DNA of 64,000 nt from Massilia sp. ST3 (GCF_018119405.1 NZ_JAGPWC010000021.1:1-64000), one strand, 5' to 3'. Shown: positions 17,170 through 25,997, counted from the first letter of the stretch. The notes: a model not told the origin generated them from the letters alone. Numbers and translations are program-made.

Positions 17170-18274
17170 TCAGATGCCCTGCTTGAGCGAGGCCGAGATG
17201 AAGTCGTCCAGGTCGCCGTCCAGCACGTTCTTGGTGTTGCCGGTCTCGAAGCCGGTGCGCAAGTCCTTGATGCGCGACTGGTCGAGCACGTAGGACCGGA
17301 TCTGGTGGCCCCAGCCGACGTCGGTCTTGGAGTCTTCCAGCTTCTGCTGCTCGCTCATGCGCTTGCGCAGTTCCAGCTCGTACAGCTTGGCGCGCAGCAT
17401 GTCCCAGGCTTCGGCCTTGTTGCGGTGCTGCGAGCGGTCGTTCTGGCACTGGACCACGATGCCCGACGGGCCGTGGGTCAGGCGCACCGCGGAGTCGGTC
17501 TTGTTGATGTGCTGGCCGCCCGCGCCGGATGCGCGGTAGGTATCGATGCGCACATCGGCCGGGTTGATCTCGATCTCGATCGACTCGTCGACTTCCGGAT
17601 ACACGAACAGCGAGGTGAACGAGGTGTGGCGGCCGTTGGCCGAGTCGAACGGCGACTTGCGCACCAGGCGGTGCACGCCGGTCTCGGTGCGCAGGTGCCC
17701 GTAGGCGTATTCGCCGTCGACCTTGATGGTGGCGGTCTTGATGCCCGCGACCTCGCCCTCGGATTGTTCGAGGATCTCGGCCTTGAAGCCCTTGCGTTCG
17801 GCATAGCGCAGGTACTGGCGCAGCAGCATCGAGGCCCAGTCCTGGGCTTCGGTGCCGCCGGCGCCGGCCTGGATGTCGATGAAGCAGTTGGCGTGGTCCA
17901 TCGGGTTGCTGAACATCCGGCGGAATTCCATGCCTTCGATGATCTTCTGGATGGCTTCGACGTCGCCGGCGACCGCTTCCAGCGTGTCGTCGTCGCCTTC
18001 TTCGCGCGCCATCTCGAACAGGTCGGCGGCATCGAGCAGGTCGGCCTTGGCTTTTTCGAGCGTCAGGACGACGCCTTCGAGCGCCTTCTTTTCCTTGCCC
18101 ATTTCCTGGGCGCGTTTCTGGTCGTTCCAGATGGCCGGGTCTTCCAGCTCCTGGTTGACCTGTTCTAGTTTCTCGGACTTCTTATCGAAGTCAAAGATAC
18201 CTCCGAAGTTCGGCCTCGCGACCCGTCAGGTCGTTCAGCAGGGCGGAAATGGCGTTGATGCGTTCAGCTTCCAT
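17170..18274 (-). CDS. prfB: Peptide chain release factor 2 (programmed +1 frameshift)
   Basis: RF2 recognises UGA and UAA stop codons and triggers peptide release. Translation starts at the ATG at 18274-18272 and runs 27 codons ([10 protein letters not shown]...RRYL) to an in-frame TGA at 18193-18191. The slippery CTT-TGA-C lies downstream of an internal Shine-Dalgarno-like GGAGG. Shifting +1 continues as [10 protein letters not shown] to the normal C-terminus, giving about 367 residues (E. coli 365). The GGQ motif (GAGGQHINK) lies near residue 250. The shift provides autoregulation: low RF2 favours frameshifting. It is the first gene of the prfB-HAD-lysS operon. Confidence 0.97.
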
Positions 18275-18409
18275 GATCTCGGCAGTCTCGTTAGTGGGTT
18301 GAATCGAACCCTAGATTATACCCCATCGCAGGGGGATGCCATGTACGGGGCGCTTGCAGGGGCATATGCGCTGCCGTATGATCGTTCGGTTCATTTTGCT
18401 GGAATGCCC

Positions 18410-20419
18410 ATGGCCCTCTCTTTGCGTTATCAGATTTGCATCGCGCTCGCTCCAGCGCTCCTCGGTCTTCCTGTCTGGGCCGCCAAGCCGCCCGCCGGCG
18501 CCACCGCCGTGCTGGCGGTATTGGAAACCACGGACCTGCATTCGAATGTGGTGGGCTACGACTACTACAAGCTGATGGCCGAGCCCTCGTTCGGCCTGGA
18601 CCGCACGGCAAGCCTGATCGCCCAGGCGCGCAAGGAATTCCCGAACACGCTCCTGCTCGACAACGGCGACACGATCCAGGGCAATGCGCTGGCCGACTAC
18701 CAGGCCCAGGTCAAGCCGCTGCGCTGCGACCAGACCCTCGGCATCTACAAGGTGATGAACAAGCTCGGCTACGAGGGCGCCGGCATCGGCAACCACGAAT
18801 TCAACTACGGCCTGGCCTACCTCGGCCAGGTGACGGGCAGCCGCTTCGACGTGAAGGGCGTCAAGGCGGCGAAGAAGTGCGCCGGACCGGGCTTCCCGAT
18901 GGTGCTGGCCAATGTCTACAGCGCCAGGACGAAGAAGCCGCTGTTCGCGCCGTATCACATCATCGACAAGAAGATCAGCGGCCTCGACGTCGCCGGCAAG
19001 CCGGTGAACGCGAGCATCAAGGTCGGCATCATCGGTTTCGCGCCGCCGACCATCATGTCCTGGGACAAGCGCTGGCTCGAGGGCCGGGTCTACACCGAGG
19101 GCGTGCGCGAGGCCGCGGAGAAGTACATCCCCGAGATGCAGGCCAAGGGTGCGGAGCTGATCGTGGCGATCTCGCACGGCGGCCTGGATGCCGCCCGCTA
19201 TTCGCCGAGCATGGAGAACGCCAACTACTACCTGGCCCAGGTGCCGGGCGTGGACGCCATGCTGCTGGGGCACTCGCACCAGCTGTTCCCCAACGCCGAC
19301 AGCAGCGTGGCCCAGTTCAACCTCCCGGGCGTCGACAAGGCGCGCGGCTTCGTGCACGGCGTGCCGACCGTGATGGCCAACCTGTGGGGCAAGCACCTGG
19401 GCCTGATCGGCCTGCACCTGAAGCACGACGGCAAGCGCTGGACGGTCGAGAAGGACAAGACCTTCGTCCAGGCGCGCGCCGCCCAGACCGGGGCCAAGTC
19501 CTTCGTCGACGCCGATCCGGAGGTGATGGCGCTGGTGAAGGAAGAGCACGAGGCGACCATCGAGTACGTCAAGACCCCCGTCGGCAGCACGGGCTTCCGC
19601 ATGTCGACCTATTTCGCCGACGTCGGCGACAGTTCGGCGATCCAGGTCGTGAACCAGGCGCAGAGCGCCTATGTGGCCAAGTACGTGGCGGCCAACCTGC
19701 CGCAGTACGCCAGGCTCCCGGTGCTGTCGGTGTCGGCGCCCTTCAAGAGCGGCGTAGCGGGGCCGTCGGATTACACGGACGTGAAGGCCGGCCCGCTGGC
19801 CCTGAACAATGCGGCCGACCTCTACCTCTACCCGAACGCCCTGTACGCCGTGAAGGTGAACGGCGCCCAGCTCAAGGCCTGGCTGGAAAAGGCGGCGCAG
19901 CGCTTCAATACCATTGATCCGGGCAAGACCGAGGCGCAGGAACTGGTGAACCTGGCGGTGCCGAGCTATAACTTCGACACCATGACCAACCCGGACGTGG
20001 CCTACGAGATCGACGTGACGCGCGCACCCGGCGAGCGGATCCGCAACCTGCGCTGGCGCGGCCAGCCGATCGACGCCGGGCAGGAATTCCTGGTGGCGAC
20101 CAACAACTACCGCGCCAGCGGCGGCGGCAACTTCCCGGGCCTGGACGGTAGCAAGACCGTGATCGCCTCGCCCGACAACAACCGCGACGTCCTGATCGCC
20201 TACGTCAAGGAGACGAAACAGCTGACCCGCGCGGCACATGGCGCCGCGCGCAGCTGGCGTTTCGCGCCGGTGCAGACGGCCGGCCCGGTGGTCTTCCATT
20301 CGGCGCCCGGCATGATCGAGCTGGCGCACGAGGCGGGGCTGCGCAACGTCAGCCAGGTGCTGCCGGACGATGGACGCGGCAAGGGCACGGCGCTGTACGT
20401 GATCGACCTGTCCCAATGA
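18410..20419 (+). CDS. cpdB: 2',3'-cyclic-nucleotide 2'-phosphodiesterase/3'-nucleotidase
   Basis: This 669-residue periplasmic enzyme (E. coli CpdB 647) degrades 2',3'-cyclic nucleotides and 3'-nucleotides. A signal peptide (about residues 1-24, ending VWA) precedes the metallophosphatase domain. Metal ligands are visible in TTDLHSN, DNGDTIQGN, GNHEFNYG, ISHGG and GHSHQLFP. The C-terminal half is the nucleotide-binding 5'-nucleotidase domain (SGGGNFPG). The ATG at 18410 was chosen over one 6 bases upstream because of TGGA spacing. It is divergent from prfB, and its stop codon overlaps the next start by ATGA. Confidence 0.93.
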   Translation: MALSLRYQICIALAPALLGLPVWAAKPPAGATAVLAVLETTDLHSNVVGYDYYKLMAEPSFGLDRTASLIAQARKEFPNTLLLDNGDTIQGNALADYQAQVKPLRCDQTLGIYKVMNKLGYEGAGIGNHEFNYGLAYLGQVTGSRFDVKGVKAAKKCAGPGFPMVLANVYSARTKKPLFAPYHIIDKKISGLDVAGKPVNASIKVGIIGFAPPTIMSWDKRWLEGRVYTEGVREAAEKYIPEMQAKGAELIVAISHGGLDAARYSPSMENANYYLAQVPGVDAMLLGHSHQLFPNADSSVAQFNLPGVDKARGFVHGVPTVMANLWGKHLGLIGLHLKHDGKRWTVEKDKTFVQARAAQTGAKSFVDADPEVMALVKEEHEATIEYVKTPVGSTGFRMSTYFADVGDSSAIQVVNQAQSAYVAKYVAANLPQYARLPVLSVSAPFKSGVAGPSDYTDVKAGPLALNNAADLYLYPNALYAVKVNGAQLKAWLEKAAQRFNTIDPGKTEAQELVNLAVPSYNFDTMTNPDVAYEIDVTRAPGERIRNLRWRGQPIDAGQEFLVATNNYRASGGGNFPGLDGSKTVIASPDNNRDVLIAYVKETKQLTRAAHGAARSWRFAPVQTAGPVVFHSAPGMIELAHEAGLRNVSQVLPDDGRGKGTALYVIDLSQ

Positions 20420-20805
20420 AGCGTGTGCTGGTGACGATGCTGGCGGCGCTGCTGCTGGCGCAGCCTGCCATGGCCCAGCATGGCGACGAGGGCGATAGCG
20501 CGCTCCGGCGCGGGTTGGCCTATCGCAGCAATGGCGACGCCGCGCTGGCGGCGCACTGGCTGAGTGTGGCGGCCACGCGCGGCGTGCCGGAGGCGATGTT
20601 CATCCTGGCGAACATGCGGCTCGAGGGCGAGGGCGTGGCGCGCGACGAGGGTGAGGCGCGGCGCCTGCTGGAGGAAGCGGCGCAGATGGATTATGCGGAG
20701 GCGTGGCAGCAGCTGGCGCTGATGGAAAAGGATCCAGTGAAGGCGGCGCAGTTGATGCGGCGGGCGGCGCATGCGCTGACGCATCGCGGGGAGGGGAAGC
20801 GTTAG
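20416..20805 (+). CDS. Exported Sel1/TPR-like repeat protein
   Basis: This 129-residue protein has a clean signal peptide (about 1-21, cleavage after AMA). It carries two to three Sel1-type helical repeats, seen as GVPEAMFILANMRLEGEGVA and the repeat after it. Sel1 repeats usually mediate protein contacts in the periplasm. It overlaps cpdB by four bases (ATGA), so the two are translationally coupled. A link to CpdB export or regulation is only an inference. Confidence 0.75.
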   Translation: MKRVLVTMLAALLLAQPAMAQHGDEGDSALRRGLAYRSNGDAALAAHWLSVAATRGVPEAMFILANMRLEGEGVARDEGEARRLLEEAAQMDYAEAWQQLALMEKDPVKAAQLMRRAAHALTHRGEGKR

Positions 20806-20817
20806 AGGTTTGCCAGC

Positions 20818-20931
20818 AAACTTGGATCCCGGCCTGCGCCGGGATGACGACTCAACTGTAAGTGGCAAGCGTTGACACGTCATTCCCTCCACTGGAGGCA
20901 ATAACTCCCGGCGAAGGGCGGGATCCAAGTT
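20818..20931. repeat. Inverted REP pair (REPIN-like)
   Basis: Units at 20818-20849 and 20905-20931 are in opposite orientation. Both have AACTTGGATCCCG-type ends at the outer or inner side and a CCCGGC / GCCGGG hairpin. It lies between the Sel1 gene and the convergent DUF2288 gene, where no other terminator is evident. Confidence 0.75.
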
Positions 20932-20939
20932 CTGTTCGA

Positions 20940-21260
20940 TCAGTGGAGCTGCTTCTTCTCCAGCTGCACCAGCACAAACGGACTCACCACCGACGCCCAC
21001 AAGGTCGCATCCGCCGCCAGCCAGCTAGCGGCCTGCTGGTCGTTTACCTTGGCCACCTGCCCCGATTGCATCCAGCGCGCGATGCTTTCCTTGTCGTCGT
21101 GCGCGATGCGCAGGGCCACCTCGATCAGGTCCAGCTCCTGGCTCACATACACCACCGAACCGCTGGCGAAATGGCGCTCCAGCTCGCTCCACTTGATGCG
21201 GCCGGTTTCGCGGTTGATCTTGTCGTGCAGTTCGGTGTCTTTGTCGGGATTGGTCTTCAT
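20940..21260 (-). CDS. DUF2288 family protein
   Basis: This 106-residue cytoplasmic protein matches the DUF2288 pattern, with GRIKWSELERHFASGSVVYV and a middle segment DLIEVALRIAHDD. The family has no known function. Its ATG lies 5 bases downstream of the RES toxin gene's stop, so it could be a third gene of the toxin-antitoxin transcript. The longer in-frame reading upstream overlaps the toxin gene and is not supported by family length. Confidence 0.75.
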   Translation of the reverse strand: MKTNPDKDTELHDKINRETGRIKWSELERHFASGSVVYVSQELDLIEVALRIAHDDKESIARWMQSGQVAKVNDQQAASWLAADATLWASVVSPFVLVQLEKKQLH

Positions 21261-21265
21261 CGTGC

Positions 21266-21967
21266 TCAGCTCAAAATCTCCACCGCGGGCTGCGGCGAAC
21301 CCCGCCATGTTAACCGATACGACTGGGCCTTGCGCACATTCCCCACCAGCGCGGGACGGAAGCAGGCCAGGCAGGTGCCGCCCTGGTGCCGCACGCTGGG
21401 GTAGAGGACGCCCATCGAGCCGGCCTCCAGCAGCTCGGCCGCCAGGGCCTGCGAAGCCACGTAGCTCTGCGGATCGAGGCAATCGCGGTAGGCGTCGATG
21501 CCGCGCAGGTCGTGGAAGGGCGCGCTGAAATCGGCCAGCAGGCACTGGTAGCTGACGCTGTCGTCGAAGCGGTTGATCTCGTGGTACTCGACCGTCTTGT
21601 GGAAGATGACTTCGGCCAGCGAGGTTTCGAGCGCGAAGGCGCAGTACCAGGCACCGCGCTCGCCGTCGTTGAAGCGGCTGCCTTCCGGACGCGCATAGGT
21701 ATAGGCCGCGTTGATGATGCGGAAGTTCGGCACGCCGAACACCAGCTCGTCCATGCCGATGCCAGGCAGCAGGCCGGATTCGCCGCGCAGGCGCTCGTTG
21801 GTGGCGTTGTCGAGGTCGAACAGGTCGCGCAGCACGTCGTCGTCCTCGGCCAGCGGGGCCAGGACGGAATCTTCCAGGTCGGCGAAGCGGGATGGAATCA
21901 GGCGGCAGGTATCGAACTGGCGCAGCGGGGTGAGTTTGGGAATCAGCCTCAAATCACAGGCCTCCAC
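21266..21967 (-). CDS. RES-domain toxin
   Basis: This 233-residue protein carries the RES domain, named for conserved Arg, Glu and Ser residues. It shows GSRFND (Arg98), AWYCA (Tyr108) and TSLAEV (Glu119), matching the NAD-binding pocket seen in characterised RES toxins. Those toxins (MbcT, ParT, Res) deplete NAD by phosphorolysis or modify target enzymes by ADP-ribosylation. The gene overlaps the upstream antitoxin gene by 14 bases, the standard antitoxin-first order. Confidence 0.88.
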   Translation of the reverse strand: MEACDLRLIPKLTPLRQFDTCRLIPSRFADLEDSVLAPLAEDDDVLRDLFDLDNATNERLRGESGLLPGIGMDELVFGVPNFRIINAAYTYARPEGSRFNDGERGAWYCAFALETSLAEVIFHKTVEYHEINRFDDSVSYQCLLADFSAPFHDLRGIDAYRDCLDPQSYVASQALAAELLEAGSMGVLYPSVRHQGGTCLACFRPALVGNVRKAQSYRLTWRGSPQPAVEILS

Positions 21968-22391
21968 GGCGCGCGTCCAGCAGCCTGCGTACCGTTTGCA
22001 TGGCGATCAACCCGCCGCCGAGCATGTAGGCGAGCGGCGTGCGTCCGGCGAAGACCGGATTGGTGTTGGGGAGGTGGATCCATTCGTCGGCGAGCTTGTC
22101 GCCGTAGAGGATATGCAGGGCCTTGTAGATGCCCAGCAAGTAGGAAATGCGGGTGATGCGGTCGACTTCGAGCACCCGGTCCGGGTTCTTTTTCCAGTCG
22201 TAGTACGAGGACGAGGACAGGCCGCCGAGCAGTTCGCGGGCATCGTCCTCACGCAGCTGCCAGGCCCCGGCCAGCTTGAAAAAGCCCTTCAGCGCCGAGC
22301 ACGACAAGCGCTCGCGCTCGGCCTTCGAATTCAGGTCGACCAGCACGGCCGGCTCGAATCGGCTCTTGGGGTATGAATACGCTAGGCTCAT
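21954..22391 (-). CDS. Xre/MbcA/ParS-family antitoxin
   Basis: This 145-residue antitoxin has a degenerate N-terminal helix-turn-helix region (about 30-90). Its C-terminal toxin-binding domain follows the family pattern NPVFAGRTPLAYMLGG with a hydrophobic end. It precedes and overlaps the RES toxin gene, which it should neutralise. A strong ribosome binding site (GGAGGA) precedes the ATG. The promoter contains a perfect inverted repeat, so autorepression is likely. Confidence 0.88.
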   Translation of the reverse strand: MSLAYSYPKSRFEPAVLVDLNSKAERERLSCSALKGFFKLAGAWQLREDDARELLGGLSSSSYYDWKKNPDRVLEVDRITRISYLLGIYKALHILYGDKLADEWIHLPNTNPVFAGRTPLAYMLGGGLIAMQTVRRLLDARRGGL

Positions 22392-22412
22392 GGTTCCTCC
22401 GGTTATGGATTC

Positions 22413-22441
22413 GTTATACTCCGTTTTTGGAGTATTTGCAA
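22413..22441 (-). promoter_or_regulatory. Toxin-antitoxin promoter with embedded operator
   Basis: On the minus strand TTGCAA (22441-22436) and TATAAC (22418-22413) are separated by exactly 17 bases. A perfect inverted repeat ATACTCC-N6-GGAGTAT (22416-22435) fills the spacer and enters the -10. The antitoxin start is about 22 bases downstream. The placement is that of an autorepressor site. Confidence 0.75.
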
Positions 22442-22509
22442 CCGGTGGTTGTCAAGTGCGAGGTACCATGACAGAATTCTAAACTTGCCAAATCGAAAAG
22501 GATTTGTCC

Positions 22510-22962
22510 ATGCGTCTACGTACGATTTCCCTGCTGGCCGGCTGCCTCATGCTGGCGGCCACGGCCAGCAGCGCAAGGGTGTCCCAAGAGGACCTCAAGA
22601 AACAGGTGGCGGACAGCGAACGCGCTTTCGCCGCGACCATGAAGGCACGCGACTTCGACGGTTTTACCCGCTTCGTGGCGGATGAGGCCATTTTCATGTC
22701 CGGTGAGGGCGCGCTGCGCGGCAAGCAGGCGGTGGCCCAGGGCTGGCGCAAGTACTACGACAAGCCCGAGGCGCCGTTCTCCTGGGAACCGGACGAGGTC
22801 GAGGTGGTGGAATCGGGGACGCTGGCCTACAGCGGCGGGCCGGTCTACGACCGCAGCGGCAAGAAGATCGGGCGCTTCAATTCGATCTGGCGGCTGGAAG
22901 CGCCGGGGAAGTGGAAGGTCGTGTTCGACCGGGGGTCGGATTTTTGTGAGTGCAAGAAGTAA
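22510..22962 (+). CDS. Exported NTF2-like (DUF4440/SnoaL-type) protein
   Basis: This 150-residue protein has an N-terminal signal (about 1-22; an LAGC motif at residues 10-13 could alternatively be a lipobox, though unusually early). An NTF2-like cone fold typical of DUF4440 follows: helix KQVADSERAFAATMKARD, then GFTRFVADEAIFMSGEG and a C-terminal GKWKVVFDRG strand. Such proteins bind small ligands or act as isomerase-like domains; no catalytic residues can be assigned. AAGGA precedes the ATG at 8 bases. It is divergent from the toxin-antitoxin operon. Confidence 0.75.
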   Translation: MRLRTISLLAGCLMLAATASSARVSQEDLKKQVADSERAFAATMKARDFDGFTRFVADEAIFMSGEGALRGKQAVAQGWRKYYDKPEAPFSWEPDEVEVVESGTLAYSGGPVYDRSGKKIGRFNSIWRLEAPGKWKVVFDRGSDFCECKK

Positions 22963-23006
22963 GGTCTGCAAGCCTGCGCTGATTTTCTAGCCTCCACCCT
23001 TCGTGT

Positions 23007-23110
23007 CGTCATCCCGGCGAAGGCCGGGATCCAAGTTTGCTAGCGTATCGATGTCGCCTCGCGCCGGTGGGACGCGACGGACTTGGGTTCCGGCCTTCGC
23101 CGGAACGACG
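23007..23110. repeat. Inverted REP pair (REPIN-like)
   Basis: Units at 23007-23037 and 23081-23110 are in opposite orientation. They share CCCGGCGAAGGCCGGG or TTCCGGCCTTCGCCGGAA cores and CCAAGTT / ACTTGG tails. They lie between the NTF2-like gene and the convergent sulfatase-like gene. Confidence 0.8.
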
Positions 23111-23122
23111 TGCATGAGCTAA

Positions 23123-25141
23123 CTACTTCTCCAACCGATACCGCTGCTCCCGGTACAACAGCGACGGCAGCATCACATGCGCCATCGCCTGTTCCACCTG
23201 CGCCGGCGTCGGCGTCCCCGCATTGAAGTCCACCTTCCCGGTCGCCGCCTCGTACTTCGCCAGCAGCGGCGCCTGCCCAGGCCGCAGGATGGTAGCCGAC
23301 GCATCCTCCAGCCACGCAAAATAATCGTTGAACTGGATCAGCGCCCGCCCTGGCGTCGTATCGTCGCGGGCGAAGTCGCGGCCGATCATCGGGTGCTCGC
23401 TCGACACCCCCAGCAAGGACAGCAGGGTCGGCCCCAGGTCCACCTGGCTGGCGATGGTGGCGATGCGCTTGGGCTGGATGTCCGCGCCCAGGATCAGCCC
23501 CGGGATGTGGAACTTCTTGATCGGCACCAGGCTGTTGCCGTAGACCCGGTTGTCGTGGTCGGCCACGATCAGGAACACCGTGTCCTTCCAATAATCCTGC
23601 TGCCTGGCAGCGCGGATGAATTTGCCAAGCGCGAAATCGGCGTACTTGACGGCGTTGTTGACGGTCTGCTTGCGCGGATCGTGCAGGGCGATCTTCCCAT
23701 CCGGGAATTCGAAGGGCTCGTGATTCGACGAGCTGAAAATCAGGCTGAAGAAAGGCCTGCCCTGGTCATGCAGCTGCTTCAGGCGCTCGAGCGACTTGTC
23801 GAACAAGTCTTCGTCGGAGGCGCCCCAGCTGCCGACGAACTTTGGCTGCATCTGGGCCTGGTCGACCACGTTCTGGAAGCCGTTGCCGGTGAAGAAGCTG
23901 CGCATGTTGTCGAAGTGCGCTTCGCCGCCGTAGACGAATTCGGTGTGGTAGCCCTGCTTGCCCAGGCCCGCGGCCAGGGTGTAGAAATTCTGCTGGGCCA
24001 GCGACAGCTTGACCACGCTGCGCGCCGGGGTCGGCGCGAAGCCGGCGACCACGGCCTCGATGCCGCGCACCGAGCGGGTGCCGGTGGCGTACAGCTGCTC
24101 GAACCACCATCCTTCGCCCTTGAGCCGTTCGAGCTCCGGCGTGACCGGCAGGCCGCCCAGCGACTGCACGAAGGTCGCGCCCAGGCTTTCTTCCAGCACG
24201 ATCACCAGGTTCAGGGGTTTGGCGCGCGGGACCGCGGCCACCTGGCGGTGCAGGGTCGGCAGCTCGGCGTTCGGGAAGCGGTAGTCCTTCAGCCAGGGAG
24301 CGGCCTTTACCTGGGCCAGGATGCGCTCGCGCGGCAGCTTGCCGTAGATCTCGGACGACTTGGCTTCCTTGCCCATCGCATTGATCGCGTCCAGCACCGA
24401 CCAGGGCGAATTGACGATCAGCGAATTGACCATCGCATCCTTGGTCAGGGCGAACATCGCCGGATTGGCCGGACGGTGCGCGGTGGTGGAGCGGATCTGG
24501 AAGAACACGAGCAGCACGATCAGCGGCCAGGTGAGGAATAGCTTCTTCGCGGACCAGGGGCTGGCGTTGCGCGACGCCGCCTTGAGCAGGCGGAACAGGG
24601 TCACGCCCAGCACGATGGTGGCGCCCACGCCCAGCAGCAGGGCGATGCGGAAGCCATGCCACAAGGTGGCGAAGACCTCGCGCGGGTGCGCCAGGTATTC
24701 GATGAACAGGCGGTTCGGGCGCACGTCGTACTGCATGATGAACTGCGGCGTCGATACTTCCATGAACACCACGAACACCAGTCCAAGGGCCGCCCAGGCA
24801 ACGGTGAGGATGCGCCAGGCGCGCGCGCTGGCGCGGTGGGCCAGCAGGGGCGCCAGCAGGAGCGGCGGGACGAACAGGTAGCCGAGCAGGATCAGGTCGG
24901 CGCGCACGCCCTGGACCAGCATCTGCCCGGCCACGCCGCCGGCCGCGACCCGCTCCCACTGCCAGGCCATCAGGCCCATGCGCGAGAGCGAGAGCAGCAC
25001 CAGCCCGATCGCCAGCATCTGGACCAGGCTGACGTAGGGGCCGGACCAGCGGGTCAGGCGGGCCAGCCAGGCGGCGCTGGCCTTCAGGGGTTGCCGGCCG
25101 AAAGTCGGCCGGTTGAAGATGGCTTCAGGATCGATGCGCAT
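23123..25141 (-). CDS. LTA synthase / sulfatase family membrane enzyme
   Basis: This 672-residue inner-membrane protein has about five N-terminal transmembrane helices (to about residue 230) and a large periplasmic sulfatase-fold domain. Visible features are EESLGATF (metal-ligand Glu), ATGTRSVRGIEA (candidate Thr nucleophile), SSNHEPFEFP and ADHDNR. The family includes lipoteichoic acid synthase and OpgB-like phosphoglycerol transferases. A Gram-negative with this setting more plausibly modifies a periplasmic glucan, lipid or polysaccharide with a phosphoalcohol. It is the last gene of a four-gene operon. Confidence 0.85.
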   Translation of the reverse strand: MRIDPEAIFNRPTFGRQPLKASAAWLARLTRWSGPYVSLVQMLAIGLVLLSLSRMGLMAWQWERVAAGGVAGQMLVQGVRADLILLGYLFVPPLLLAPLLAHRASARAWRILTVAWAALGLVFVVFMEVSTPQFIMQYDVRPNRLFIEYLAHPREVFATLWHGFRIALLLGVGATIVLGVTLFRLLKAASRNASPWSAKKLFLTWPLIVLLVFFQIRSTTAHRPANPAMFALTKDAMVNSLIVNSPWSVLDAINAMGKEAKSSEIYGKLPRERILAQVKAAPWLKDYRFPNAELPTLHRQVAAVPRAKPLNLVIVLEESLGATFVQSLGGLPVTPELERLKGEGWWFEQLYATGTRSVRGIEAVVAGFAPTPARSVVKLSLAQQNFYTLAAGLGKQGYHTEFVYGGEAHFDNMRSFFTGNGFQNVVDQAQMQPKFVGSWGASDEDLFDKSLERLKQLHDQGRPFFSLIFSSSNHEPFEFPDGKIALHDPRKQTVNNAVKYADFALGKFIRAARQQDYWKDTVFLIVADHDNRVYGNSLVPIKKFHIPGLILGADIQPKRIATIASQVDLGPTLLSLLGVSSEHPMIGRDFARDDTTPGRALIQFNDYFAWLEDASATILRPGQAPLLAKYEAATGKVDFNAGTPTPAQVEQAMAHVMLPSLLYREQRYRLEK

Positions 25142-25169
25142 CGGCGCCCCCGAACGGTCAAGGTAGTGG

Positions 25170-25997
25170 TTATGCGCCGGTTGCGCCGACGCCGGCGCTC
25201 AGGAGCCAGGACACGAGCAGCAGGAAGGCCAGCAGCATCGCGAACAGCGTGGTCACGCGGCGGCCCTCGACGGCGCCCGCGAACAGCGGCGTGCGCTGGT
25301 AGGCCACGCCGACGAAGTAGGCGCCGAACACGGTCGCCAGGTAGTGCACGGCGCCGAACATCTCGCCCAGTTCGCCCTTGCGCGGGTGGTCGATCAGCAG
25401 GTGCGACAGGATCACCAGCACCAGGTAGGGAACCGAGGCGGCCAGCGGCGGCAGGTAGAGGCCGAAGCGCTCGACGAAGGTCTTGACGCCGGGACGCGAA
25501 CGCGCCAGCAGCGGCAGGATCAGGTTGTGGATCAAGCCGGTAATTACGATCAGCTTGAGGATGACGTTCTTGTGCAGGCTGCCGCTGCCGACCGCCAGGT
25601 TGTGCAGGTTGGTCTCGGCCTGGCGGTTATTCTGCAGGAAGAAGTCGGGCGACTGCACCTGCAGCACGCGCTGGAACCAGCTGATCTCTTCGACGGCGGC
25701 CAGGGCCACCAGCAGGCTCAGGCCGGCCAGGGCCAGGATCTCGAGGCGCCCCGAATCGGGTTGGCGCACGCGTTCGATCGTGACGAAGGCCAGCAGGCCG
25801 GCGATGACGGTAAAGCAGAGGAACTGCATCCATTCGACGATGCCGTCCTCGCCCAGCAGGCGCCACAGTTGCTTGGGATCCGGTCCGGACCAGGCCACGG
25901 CCAGGCCGAGCACGAACACGTTGACGGCGATCCCCATGGCGATGGCCGGATGCGCGAGCCAATTCCTCGTGCGGTTATTTGCTGCTGACTTTACCAC
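25170..25997 (-). CDS. Uncharacterised polytopic membrane protein
   Basis: This 275-residue protein has about seven hydrophobic helices. Two polar stretches stand out: VEEISWFQRVLQ (about 103-114) and NNRQAETNLHNL (about 123-134). They look like a conserved signature of an uncharacterised membrane-protein family, with acidic and His/Asn residues that could form an active site at the membrane surface. It starts with GTG and overlaps the upstream gene by 23 bases. The sulfatase-like gene follows after 28 bases. No function is claimed. Confidence 0.65.
   Translation of the reverse strand: MVKSAANNRTRNWLAHPAIAMGIAVNVFVLGLAVAWSGPDPKQLWRLLGEDGIVEWMQFLCFTVIAGLLAFVTIERVRQPDSGRLEILALAGLSLLVALAAVEEISWFQRVLQVQSPDFFLQNNRQAETNLHNLAVGSGSLHKNVILKLIVITGLIHNLILPLLARSRPGVKTFVERFGLYLPPLAASVPYLVLVILSHLLIDHPRKGELGEMFGAVHYLATVFGAYFVGVAYQRTPLFAGAVEGRRVTTLFAMLLAFLLLVSWLLSAGVGATGA

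Noticed and set aside
17170..18102. A 310-residue RF2 starting at an internal ATG ([10 protein letters not shown])
   Set aside because: The conserved frameshift site and 5' exon upstream show that the true protein is about 367 residues.
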